Origin: Lachnospiraceae bacterium UBA3643
Lineage (GTDB): Bacteria > Bacillota > Clostridia > Lachnospirales > Lachnospiraceae
Direction of reading: 5' to 3'
DNA length: 5,700 bases
Assembly (NCBI GenBank): GCA_002373855.1
Contig: DFKO01000093.1
Location: 169-5,868, forward strand
Position 1 is the stretch's first letter; each line of letters starts with the position of its first letter. The translations under genes were made by a program, and so were the position numbers. This document shows positions 1 through 5,700 of the stretch, in pieces. The notes beneath the pieces were generated by a model that was given only the letters and a program-made list of their open reading frames with translations, had not been told where the DNA came from and searched no databases.

Positions 1-891
1 ATTGACATGGACGCCGTGCGGCTGTGCGGAACCGCGGTGAAAGCTATAGCGGAGGCGACAAAGGACACGGATGCTTCCGGCTGCATGAAGCTGGTCATCT
101 TCTCCAATGCCGTAGAAGACAATCCCTTTATGGCAGGTGCTTTTCACGGCGTGACAGAAGCCGATGCGATCATAAATGTCGGTGTATCAGGCCCCGGTGT
201 AGTAAAGACAGCCCTCGAAAAAGTCAGGGGAGAAAGCTTTGAAGTACTCTGCGAGACAATTAAAAAGACAGCATTTAAGGTTACAAGAGTAGGCCAGCTC
301 GTTGCAAAAGAGGCATCAGAGAAGTTAAATGTACCATTTGGTATCATAGACCTGTCCCTTGCACCGACTCCGGCAATAGGCGACTCTGTAGCTGATATTC
401 TCTGCGAGATAGGACTTGAGTATGCCGGTGCACCCGGTACGACTGCAGCCCTTGCCCTCTTAAACGATCAGGTAAAGAAGGGCGGCGTCATGGCATCTTC
501 ATATGTAGGCGGACTCTCAGGCGCGTTTATACCCGTATCTGAGGACCAGGGTATGATAAATGCAGTCACGGCAGGAGCCCTCACCCTTGAGAAGCTCGAG
601 GCCATGACATGCGTATGCTCCGTAGGACTCGATATGATCGCTATCCCGGGGGATACAAAGTCTACAACCATCGCAGGTATCATAGCAGATGAGATGGCTA
701 TCGGTATGGTCAATCAAAAGACTACAGCTGTCAGAATCATTCCTGTCATCGGTAAGGATGTGGGAGATACTGTTGAATTTGGCGGCCTCCTCGGATATGC
801 TCCGATCATGCCGGTAAATAAATATGACTGCAGTGCTTTCGTAAACAGAAAGGGACGTATCCCCGCACCTATCCACAGCTTCAAGAACTGA
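1..891 (+). CDS. UPF0210 / PFL-family protein (DUF711), C-terminal part, 5' truncated by the window
   Basis: The open frame is already running at base 1 (Ile-Asp before the first Met at base 7) and ends at TGA 889-891, giving 296 visible residues. The family usually runs to about 450 residues, so roughly the first third lies outside the window and the Met at base 7 is probably internal. The C-terminal half is typical of UPF0210: Gly-rich segments such as [16 protein letters not shown], then [16 protein letters not shown], a [16 protein letters not shown] segment and the ending [12 protein letters not shown]. Proteins of this family have a fold related to pyruvate formate-lyase, hence the 'PFL family' name, but no radical-enzyme activity is established and the function is unknown. 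No signal peptide or membrane segment is visible in this part. In many Firmicutes the gene follows a small ACT-domain (UPF0237) gene, which would lie upstream of the window. A terminator directly follows. Family assignment is confident; function is not assigned. Confidence 0.93.
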   Translation: MDMDAVRLCGTAVKAIAEATKDTDASGCMKLVIFSNAVEDNPFMAGAFHGVTEADAIINVGVSGPGVVKTALEKVRGESFEVLCETIKKTAFKVTRVGQLVAKEASEKLNVPFGIIDLSLAPTPAIGDSVADILCEIGLEYAGAPGTTAALALLNDQVKKGGVMASSYVGGLSGAFIPVSEDQGMINAVTAGALTLEKLEAMTCVCSVGLDMIAIPGDTKSTTIAGIIADEMAIGMVNQKTTAVRIIPVIGKDVGDTVEFGGLLGYAPIMPVNKYDCSAFVNRKGRIPAPIHSFKN

Positions 892-900
892 TAAATCCTT

Positions 901-930
901 AAAGCATCGGATGCTTGTCCGGTGCTTTTT
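901..930 (+). terminator. Rho-independent terminator after the UPF0210 gene
   Basis: A 10-bp stem pairs AAAGCATCGG (901-910) with CCGGTGCTTT (919-928), with a single T-G wobble and an 8-nt loop. The 3' arm runs into five T residues (926-930). It starts 10 nt after the UPF0210 stop codon. This is a standard intrinsic terminator, and it separates the UPF0210 unit from tmcAL at least partly. Confidence 0.85.
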
Positions 931-951
931 CATTATATTCCGGTAAATGAC

Positions 952-2043
952 ATGACAATCACAGCAGTAATATGCGAGTTAAATCCCGTACATAACGGTC
1001 ACAAATACATATTTGAAAAAGCCAGGGAGCTGACAGAAGCTGACTACTGTATCGCCATAATGAGCGGCGATTATGTACAGAGGGGCGAACCTGCCGTATT
1101 TGATAAGCATATAAGGAGCCGGTTTGCTCTCCTAATAGGAGCGGATGCTGTAATAGAAATTCCGGGTATTTTTGCTACAGGTTCCGCCCAGTATTTTGCA
1201 AGGGGCGCAGCCGGTATACTAAAGAAAATCGGTTGTATCAGTTATCTGTGTTTTGGAAGTGAATCGGGGGATATCGCCTCTATAATGTCAGATGACAATG
1301 ATATGCCAAATGATATTCTGGCAAGAGAGTATATTAAGGCCCTTGAATATTTTGGACTTGATATAAAGCCTGTCCCCGTAAAGAGAAAAGGGACAGATTA
1401 CAATGATGACGAAAATATTTCCGGCACAATATGCTCTGCGTCGTATCTGAGAAAAAAACTGACATTGGGAGACGGAGTTGAAAGAAAACTCATCCCGGAT
1501 TCGTGTGTAGACGATTTTAATGATCATATAAATAATTATGCCCCTGTATATTTTGATGATTATTCTGACGTGTTTTACCAGTCACTTAAGTTATTGGCGG
1601 GTAGTCTTGATACATATTTTGATGTATACGGAGATCTTGCGGACAAGTTTGAAAACGCTCTTGACGGATTTACATCAGCAGATGAGTACTGCCATCTGGT
1701 AAAGACAAAGGAGATTGCTTTTTCACATATAAAGCGGGCACTCCTTCATATAGCCCTGTCATATACAAAAGATGATGAGAAATATGCAAGGGAAAATGAT
1801 TATTGTATTTATTTAAGGCTGCTTGGATTTAATAAAGCAAAAGCAGACGTGCTTAAAAAACTTACAGAGAACGGTTCGAATCTGATATCAAAAACATCAG
1901 ATGCAAAGGATATCTTAGGCAGGCGGGCCCTGGAAATCTATGAAAAAGATATCTCTGCATCAATGCTCAGGGAATATATAAGGCAGAAAAAGGATAAAAA
2001 GCCTGCCGTAAATGAGTATAAAAGGAGCGTAATAATCCTTTAA
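952..2043 (+). CDS. tmcAL: tRNA(Met) cytidine acetate ligase TmcAL (YlbM family nucleotidyltransferase)
   Basis: TmcAL makes N4-acetylcytidine at wobble position 34 of elongator tRNA-Met in the cytoplasm. It activates acetate with ATP to acetyl-adenylate instead of using acetyl-CoA. The 363-residue product shows the nucleotidyltransferase signature near the N-terminus: CELNPVHNGH at residues 8-17, with the HxGH motif at 14-17. MSGDYVQRGEP (37-47), a GADAVIEIP segment (63-71) and FGSE (101-104) follow, all characteristic of the YlbM/TmcAL family. The C-terminal helical part, with the LRLLGFNKAKADVL and EKDISAS segments, is recognisable but less conserved. The chain is somewhat shorter than the roughly 400 residues usual for the family. 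ATG 952 is chosen because homology starts right after it. An in-frame GTG at 922 lies inside the terminator hairpin and would add ten residues of no family similarity. No convincing Shine-Dalgarno precedes ATG 952. The next gene, pta, has its own promoter. Confidence 0.9.
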   Translation: MTITAVICELNPVHNGHKYIFEKARELTEADYCIAIMSGDYVQRGEPAVFDKHIRSRFALLIGADAVIEIPGIFATGSAQYFARGAAGILKKIGCISYLCFGSESGDIASIMSDDNDMPNDILAREYIKALEYFGLDIKPVPVKRKGTDYNDDENISGTICSASYLRKKLTLGDGVERKLIPDSCVDDFNDHINNYAPVYFDDYSDVFYQSLKLLAGSLDTYFDVYGDLADKFENALDGFTSADEYCHLVKTKEIAFSHIKRALLHIALSYTKDDEKYARENDYCIYLRLLGFNKAKADVLKKLTENGSNLISKTSDAKDILGRRALEIYEKDISASMLREYIRQKKDKKPAVNEYKRSVIIL

Positions 2044-2071
2044 ATACAAGGTTTATGTAGCACCGTAAGAC

Positions 2072-2100
2072 TTGAAAGAGAAAGGCATTTGAATTATAAT
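2072..2100 (+). promoter_or_regulatory. Sigma-A promoter for pta (and probably the downstream peptidase gene)
   Basis: A -35 box TTGAAA (2072-2077) and a perfect -10 box TATAAT (2095-2100) are separated by exactly 17 bp. Transcription would start near 2107, giving a leader of about 30 nt before the pta start codon. The promoter sits in the 93-nt gap after tmcAL. No clear terminator lies between tmcAL and this promoter, so readthrough from tmcAL may also contribute. Confidence 0.85.
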
Positions 2101-2123
2101 TTTGAGTAGTATTTGGGTTACGA

Positions 2124-2129
2124 AAGGAG
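2124..2129 (+). promoter_or_regulatory. Ribosome binding site that fixes the pta start
   Basis: AAGGAG lies 7 nt before ATG 2137. The frame is open further upstream to a TTG at 2113, but that TTG has no Shine-Dalgarno and lies upstream of this site, so ATG 2137 is the start. Confidence 0.85.
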
Positions 2130-2136
2130 ACATAAT

Positions 2137-3144
2137 ATGTCTTACATTGATATTATCAAGGATAAAGCAAGAGCTGATAAAAAGACGATAGTCATGCCGG
2201 AGACAAATGATAAGAGAACCCTTATCGCTGCGGCTCATATCATAGAGGAAAATATAGCCGATATCATCATGGTTGGCCGTGAGGAAAAGATAAGAGACGG
2301 TGCAGGATGGCTGGAGATCGATATCGATAAGGTAAAGGTAGTTGATCCGGAGACCACCGACAAGCTTGATGATTACATCGAACTTCTCTATGAGACAAGA
2401 AAAGAGAAGGGGATGACTCCCGAGAAGGCAAGGGAGATACTTCTTAATGATTATCTGACCTTTGGCGTAATAATGGTCAAGGCAGGAGATGCGGACGGTA
2501 TGGTTGCGGGATGCTGCCATGCTACGGCAGATGTACTGCGTCCGTCACTTCAGATACTGCGTACGGCACCGGGTACAAAGCTTGTATCAGGATTCTTTAT
2601 CATAGATGTACCTGACTGTCAGTACGGTGAGAACGGTACATTCCTGTTTTCTGACTGTGGACTTAACCAGGATCCTACAGCAGAGGAACTTGCCGCAATC
2701 GCTGATTCATCGGCAAAGAGCTTTAAGTCACTGGTCGGCGGTGTACCGGCTATAGCACTTTTATCACATTCAACAAAGGGCAGTGCCAAGCATCCCCTTG
2801 TGGACAAGGTGGTGGAGGCTACCAGAATAGCCAAGGAGCAGTATCCGGATCTCTTAATAGACGGAGAACTCCAGACTGATGCGGCCATTGTGCCCAAGGT
2901 TGCCAAGACAAAGGCACCTGACTCGCCTCTTGGCGGCAAGGCTAATGTCCTGATATTCCCGAACCTTGACTGTGGTAATATTTCGTACAAACTCGTACAG
3001 AGACTCGGCAAAGCCGAGGCATACGGCCCGATGCTTCAGGGTATCGCAAGGCCTGTTAATGATCTTTCGAGAGGTTGCTCATGGGAAGATATAGTCGGTG
3101 TAGTTGCCCTGACAGCTGTTCAGGCACAGAATATCGACGAGTAG
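2137..3144 (+). CDS. pta: Phosphate acetyltransferase (phosphotransacetylase)
   Basis: Pta interconverts acetyl-CoA plus phosphate and acetyl-phosphate plus CoA. In fermenters, acetate kinase then turns acetyl-phosphate into acetate and ATP. The 335-residue product is the short, single-domain form, full length for that class and without the N-terminal regulatory domain of the enterobacterial enzyme. Visible motifs, in order: [11 protein letters not shown] near the N-terminus, SHSTKGS (residues 210-216), DGELQTD (242-248), [17 protein letters not shown] (269-285) and the C-terminal [16 protein letters not shown]. In that last motif Ser311, Arg312 and Asp318 match by spacing the Ser-Arg...Asp active-site set (309, 310, 316) known from the Methanosarcina thermophila enzyme. 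A strong promoter and a good ribosome binding site precede it. The usual partner ackA does not follow. The next gene starts 29 nt downstream with no terminator between, so the two are probably co-transcribed. Confidence 0.97.
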   Translation: MSYIDIIKDKARADKKTIVMPETNDKRTLIAAAHIIEENIADIIMVGREEKIRDGAGWLEIDIDKVKVVDPETTDKLDDYIELLYETRKEKGMTPEKAREILLNDYLTFGVIMVKAGDADGMVAGCCHATADVLRPSLQILRTAPGTKLVSGFFIIDVPDCQYGENGTFLFSDCGLNQDPTAEELAAIADSSAKSFKSLVGGVPAIALLSHSTKGSAKHPLVDKVVEATRIAKEQYPDLLIDGELQTDAAIVPKVAKTKAPDSPLGGKANVLIFPNLDCGNISYKLVQRLGKAEAYGPMLQGIARPVNDLSRGCSWEDIVGVVALTAVQAQNIDE

Positions 3145-3161
3145 GGGGATTTTATTTATAC

Positions 3162-3166
3162 GGAGG
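3162..3166 (+). promoter_or_regulatory. Ribosome binding site that fixes a TTG start for the M3 peptidase gene
   Basis: GGAGG (part of GGAGGAAAGGA) lies 7 nt before TTG 3174, the ideal spacing. Starting there yields a textbook signal peptide. Upstream in-frame start codons, such as ATG 3081, lie inside pta, and the next downstream ATG (3306) would remove the signal peptide. Confidence 0.85.
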
Positions 3167-3173
3167 AAAGGAT

Positions 3174-5444
3174 TTGAAGAAAAAGGTTTTAAAAGCATTA
3201 CTTAAGACAGTGGCTGTATTTACTTCAGTCAGCATTCTCGTACCTTCTGTGCATTCATACGCGGCAGGTACATCTTTAGTCAATCAGGTGGATCATACAG
3301 ATCTGATGTTTTCTGAATTTACTTATTCGGTACCTGATGAAAGCCAGCTCGATGATATAATTGCAAATCTTGAGACTATCGTTGATGATACGTCAAAGTC
3401 TGATGAAGTCCTTGACTGCATTATCGCAATGGAGGATTTTCAGAATGCAGTAGCGGCAGATTACGAACTCGGACAGCTCTATACATCTCTTGACTGTGAT
3501 AATGAGGACTATGACGAACTCTATAAGCAGATAGATGAGATTGCAACGAGCATCGATGATAAAATAATGGGAGCAAAAAATCTCATTGCATTATCGGAAA
3601 ACTCAGATGTGCTTCGTGACAGAGTTGATGATGACGATGAATGGCAGGAAATCCTTGATTATGTGGCACTGACTGATGAGCAGAAAGAACTGATCAAGAA
3701 AGAAACAGAACTCTCCCTTGAATACGACGATCTCTACAATGCAGAATATACATCGACAATAGACGGTGTGGAATATACAGAAGATGAGATCTCAGAGGCG
3801 TACGATGCCGGAGATATTGATTTTACCGATTATATATATGGACTCTCTGATATAGCAAGCCAGCAAAATGAAGTATTTGGTGAGCTCTATATAGAACTGG
3901 TAGATGTCAGAACGCAGCTGGCACAGAGTTACGGATATGAAAACTATGCGGAATATGCATATGACAAAATATACGGAAGAGAGTATACACCCCACGATCT
4001 TGACGAATATCGTCAGGGTGTAAAGGATTATTTCGGACCGCTTCTTCAGGAAATCTATGATATTTATTCATCAGATATGGATTATGAAGCGTTTGATGTG
4101 GAAGTAACTCCGGAAGACTGCATTGATGCGGTATATTCACATCTGTCCCTGATCTCATCTGATATGTATGAATCGTTTGATTATATGATCGATCACGATC
4201 TCATAGATATCGATGTGGATGATAAGAAAGCGCCCGGAGCTTTTACAACCATAATTCAGGGAGAGTACAATGCGCCTTTCCTCTTTAACTGTGCATCAGG
4301 AGATTATACGGACGTAAGTACTCTGATCCATGAGTTTGGCCATTACAATCAGCTGTATTTCGGCGGTGAGGACGAGTGGTACTATGGTAATACAGTTATT
4401 GATACAGCAGAGATTCACTCTCAGGGTCTTGAACTCATATATATGGAGTATTATGAGGAGATGTTTGGAGACTATGCGGAGAGCATGGAACTCTACAAGA
4501 CACTTAATGATGTATATTCGGTAGTGACCGGTGCAAAGGAAGATGAATTCCAGATCTGGGTTTATGAGAATCCGGATGACCTGACAATTGAGAAACTTAA
4601 TCAGAAGTACTACGAACTCAGTGAGGAGTATGGTGATCAGACACTTTACAACTCATATTACTTCGGACTCTACGGATATATTAATGATGATGAACTGTTT
4701 GAGTGGGATAGTATACCTCATACATTCCAATCACCGTGCTATTACATCTCATATTCTGTATCCATGGCAGCTGTCGAGGAGCTCAGGGCAGAACTGTTAA
4801 ATGACTGGGATAACGGTATAGATTTATACCTTCAGCTCGTTAAAAACGGATCAGGCATCAATATTACAGAGGCTCTTGATCTCGTAGGCATGAACAACCC
4901 TCTTGAGAATCCGAGATTTGATCTCTACGCTCATAATATTCATCAGCTCCTTGGCATAGATGATGACTATGGTGATGATACCGATACCGACGACACTGAT
5001 GATGACGATCAGGATGAAGAGGATACAGACGATCAGGACGAGGAAGAAGACGACAAGGATAAAGATAAAGACAAGGATAAGGATAAAGACAAAGATAAGG
5101 ACAAAGACAAGGATAAAGACAAAGATAAGGACAAGGACAAAGACAAGGATTCAAACTTCTTTGCAGACCTTGTAGCCCAGAGCTGGTTTGGATATGCCGT
5201 AGTCGGCACATGCGGAGGACTGGCACTTATCATAATCATCATCCTGGGTGTAACGATATCTAAAAAGAAAAAGAAGAGTAAAGAGGAAACGGCTGCTAAT
5301 GCGACTCCAATCCCTAAGGCTCCCGTCGTGACGCCTGTCCGGCAGTCAAAACCCGAGGAAGAGATAATAATCGGTGAGGCTTTAAACAACAAACCGACAG
5401 AACAAAAAGACACAGATAATAACGAAAATAACGGAAATTCATAA
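3174..5444 (+). CDS. Exported, membrane-anchored M3-family zinc metallopeptidase with acidic and Lys-Asp repeat linker
   Basis: The 756-residue product starts at TTG. Residues 1-30 form a signal peptide: MKKK, a hydrophobic core, and a likely cut after SYA (28-30). Residues 31 to about 595 form an acidic, mostly helical catalytic region. HEFGH is at 386-390, so His386 and His390 would bind zinc, with Glu387 as catalytic base. Glu413, in DTAEIHSQGLEL, is the third ligand, 27 residues on as in the M3/PepF family. IPHTFQSPCYYISYS (His516, Tyr523, Tyr524, Tyr527) matches the His/Tyr substrate loop typical of M3. Residues 596-627 are an acidic run with 24 Asp/Glu in 32. Residues 628-659 are sixteen Lys-Asp repeats. 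A membrane segment spans about 672-695, followed by KKKKK and a cytoplasmic tail of about 60 residues rich in Pro, Glu and Asn. The predicted topology is catalytic domain outside, tail inside. M3 enzymes cleave short peptides and most are cytosolic, so this form is unusual. The substrate is unknown; peptide nutrition or signal-peptide turnover are guesses. It lies 29 nt after pta, probably in one operon. Confidence 0.85.
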   Translation: MKKKVLKALLKTVAVFTSVSILVPSVHSYAAGTSLVNQVDHTDLMFSEFTYSVPDESQLDDIIANLETIVDDTSKSDEVLDCIIAMEDFQNAVAADYELGQLYTSLDCDNEDYDELYKQIDEIATSIDDKIMGAKNLIALSENSDVLRDRVDDDDEWQEILDYVALTDEQKELIKKETELSLEYDDLYNAEYTSTIDGVEYTEDEISEAYDAGDIDFTDYIYGLSDIASQQNEVFGELYIELVDVRTQLAQSYGYENYAEYAYDKIYGREYTPHDLDEYRQGVKDYFGPLLQEIYDIYSSDMDYEAFDVEVTPEDCIDAVYSHLSLISSDMYESFDYMIDHDLIDIDVDDKKAPGAFTTIIQGEYNAPFLFNCASGDYTDVSTLIHEFGHYNQLYFGGEDEWYYGNTVIDTAEIHSQGLELIYMEYYEEMFGDYAESMELYKTLNDVYSVVTGAKEDEFQIWVYENPDDLTIEKLNQKYYELSEEYGDQTLYNSYYFGLYGYINDDELFEWDSIPHTFQSPCYYISYSVSMAAVEELRAELLNDWDNGIDLYLQLVKNGSGINITEALDLVGMNNPLENPRFDLYAHNIHQLLGIDDDYGDDTDTDDTDDDDQDEEDTDDQDEEEDDKDKDKDKDKDKDKDKDKDKDKDKDKDKDKDKDSNFFADLVAQSWFGYAVVGTCGGLALIIIIILGVTISKKKKKSKEETAANATPIPKAPVVTPVRQSKPEEEIIIGEALNNKPTEQKDTDNNENNGNS
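5055..5150 (+). repeat. In-frame 6-bp tandem repeat (AAR GAY)x16 encoding (Lys-Asp)16
   Basis: Sixteen consecutive AAR-GAY units fill 96 bp inside the peptidase gene, coding an uninterrupted Lys-Asp alternation. The wobble bases vary between units, so the protein repeat is perfect while the DNA repeat is degenerate. Within it a 24-bp block is present twice without change, at 5079-5102 and 5109-5132 (30-bp offset, five units), which points to a past segmental duplication. The + strand is five-sixths purine through this stretch. Confidence 0.97.
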
Positions 5445-5453
5445 AATTTTATG
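5440..5453 (+). repeat. Perfect 14-bp AT-rich palindrome abutting the rpmF promoter
   Basis: CATAAAATTTTATG is its own reverse complement. It overlaps the peptidase stop codon (5442-5444) and ends exactly one base before the TTGACA -35 box of the rpmF promoter. It could act as an UP-type AT-rich element or a regulator site. It has no loop and no trailing T-run, so it is not a convincing terminator. It may also be chance in AT-rich sequence. Confidence 0.5.
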
Positions 5454-5482
5454 TTGACAAGTTAAGACTCTGTGTATATACT
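5454..5482 (+). promoter_or_regulatory. Strong sigma-A promoter for rpmF
   Basis: A perfect -35 box TTGACA (5454-5459) and a -10 box TATACT (5477-5482; one base off TATAAT) are separated by exactly 17 bp. Transcription would begin near 5489, leaving a leader of about 75 nt before rpmF. Such a near-consensus promoter suits a highly expressed ribosomal protein gene and makes rpmF independent of the pta-peptidase transcript. Confidence 0.9.
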
Positions 5483-5491
5483 TGAACAAGT

Positions 5492-5504
5492 GTGGATTTT
5501 CCAC
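5492..5504 (+). promoter_or_regulatory. Hairpin 1 of the rpmF leader, at the predicted transcript 5' end
   Basis: GTGGA (5492-5496) pairs with TCCAC (5500-5504) around a TTT loop. It begins about three nucleotides after the predicted start of transcription, so it would sit at the very 5' end of the rpmF mRNA. There it could protect against 5'-end-dependent decay. In DNA form it could equally be a short operator dyad. Confidence 0.45.
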
Positions 5505-5523
5505 GTAATGAAGAAAGAGTAAT

Positions 5524-5548
5524 ATCATTATAGATTTTTGATAATGAT
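5524..5548 (+). promoter_or_regulatory. Hairpin 2 of the rpmF leader, abutting the ribosome binding site
   Basis: ATCATTAT (5524-5531) pairs perfectly with ATAATGAT (5541-5548) around a 9-nt loop, AGATTTTTG. The 3' arm ends one base before the Shine-Dalgarno GGAGGTG (5550-5556). The position suggests possible control of L32 translation. The stem is AT-rich with only one G-C pair, so its stability is modest. No match to a named leader family was recognised. Confidence 0.5.
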
Positions 5549-5563
5549 TGGAGGTGTAAAGAT

Positions 5564-5700
5564 ATGTCAATCTGTCCTAAGAACAAATCATCAAAGGGAA
5601 GAAGAGATAAGAGAAGAGCTAACTGGAAGATGTCTGCTCCTACTCTTGTAAAGTGCAGCAAGTGCGGTGAGCTTATGATGCCTCACAGAGTATGCAAGAA
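5564..5700 (+). CDS. rpmF: 50S ribosomal protein L32 (bL32), 3' truncated by the window
   Basis: L32 is a small zinc-binding protein of the large ribosomal subunit. The first 45 residues are visible. The basic SSKGRRDKRRANWK segment (residues 9-22), then APTLVKCSKCGEL and MPHRVC, match the family closely. Cys31, Cys34 and Cys44 are three ligands of the zinc ribbon; the fourth would fall just past the window end. This is therefore the zinc-containing form, not a Cys-less paralogue. The N-terminus, MSICPKNKSS, differs from the common MAVPKRKTS by carrying a Cys at position 4. ATG 5564 is supported by GGAGGTG (5550-5556) 7 nt upstream. About 15 residues are missing at the end. It is usually preceded by the DUF177 gene yceD and followed by plsX and other lipid genes; here no yceD precedes it. 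Confidence 0.95.
   Translation, partial: MSICPKNKSSKGRRDKRRANWKMSAPTLVKCSKCGELMMPHRVCK

Noticed and set aside
517..933. Minus-strand open frame of 138 codons opposite the UPF0210 gene
   Set aside because: It lies almost wholly opposite a well-conserved gene, crosses the terminator hairpin, and its translation shows no recognisable family.
922..951. GTG at 922 as the tmcAL start
   Set aside because: It lies in the 3' arm of the terminator hairpin, has no ribosome binding site, and adds residues before the conserved family N-terminus.
2021..2041. AAAGGA...TCCTTT inverted repeat at the end of tmcAL as a terminator
   Set aside because: The stem is only 6 bp with a 9-nt loop, has two G-C pairs and lacks a T-run beyond the stem. 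It lies within the coding sequence up to the stop codon.
3075..3173. N-terminal extension of the peptidase frame into pta
   Set aside because: These codons overlap the end of pta in another frame, show no conserved features, and would bury the signal peptide inside the protein.
5055..5150. Short-period repeat considered as a CRISPR array or replication iteron
   Set aside because: The units are contiguous 6-bp codon pairs in frame within a gene, without spacers, and the wobble variation is what codon degeneracy predicts.
5033..5413. Minus-strand open frame of 126 codons with a long Ser-Leu repeat
   Set aside because: It is the reverse complement of the Lys-Asp repeat and membrane segment of the peptidase gene. 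The repeat keeps stops out of all frames. It has no ribosome binding site or family similarity.
5508..5522. Four-codon upstream open frame (Met-Lys-Lys-Glu, stop) in the rpmF leader
   Set aside because: No Shine-Dalgarno precedes it and so short a frame is expected by chance in a purine-rich leader.

Overview
The window looks like an ordinary chromosomal housekeeping segment from a low-to-moderate GC Gram-positive anaerobe in the Clostridia, most likely a member of the Lachnospiraceae. The evidence is the gene set (UPF0210, TmcAL, Pta and L32), strong Shine-Dalgarno sites, consensus sigma-A promoters, and the phosphotransacetylase expected of an acetate-forming fermenter. All five genes are on the + strand. 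I cannot name a species.

Layout: (1) Bases 1-891 hold the C-terminal two thirds of a UPF0210/PFL-family protein whose start lies before the window. It is closed by a rho-independent terminator at 901-930. (2) Bases 952-2043 encode TmcAL, the ligase that makes N4-acetylcytidine in the anticodon of elongator tRNA-Met using acetate and ATP. (3) A strong sigma-A promoter at 2072-2100 drives pta (2137-3144). Twenty-nine bases later, with no terminator between, comes a TTG-started gene (3174-5444) for an exported, membrane-anchored M3-type zinc peptidase. It has a very acidic linker, a (Lys-Asp)16 repeat, one C-terminal membrane segment and a cytoplasmic tail. (4) A near-perfect sigma-A promoter at 5454-5482 starts a leader of about 75 nt with two hairpins, followed by rpmF (5564 to beyond the window), encoding the zinc-ribbon form of ribosomal protein L32.

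How the genes fit together: Pta interconverts acetyl-CoA and acetyl-phosphate, and TmcAL consumes acetate for tRNA modification, so the centre of the window has an acetate theme. In many Clostridia pta is followed by ackA and then a DUF177 gene (yceD) before rpmF. Here both are missing from that interval, and the peptidase gene sits between pta and rpmF.

The least ordinary items are the surface-anchored M3 peptidase with its low-complexity charged stalk, its position in the pta operon, and the structured rpmF leader. I found no CRISPR array, tRNA, rRNA, insertion sequence or phage gene. No intergenic stretch exceeds about 120 bases, and I see no clear evidence of a wholly new multi-gene system.
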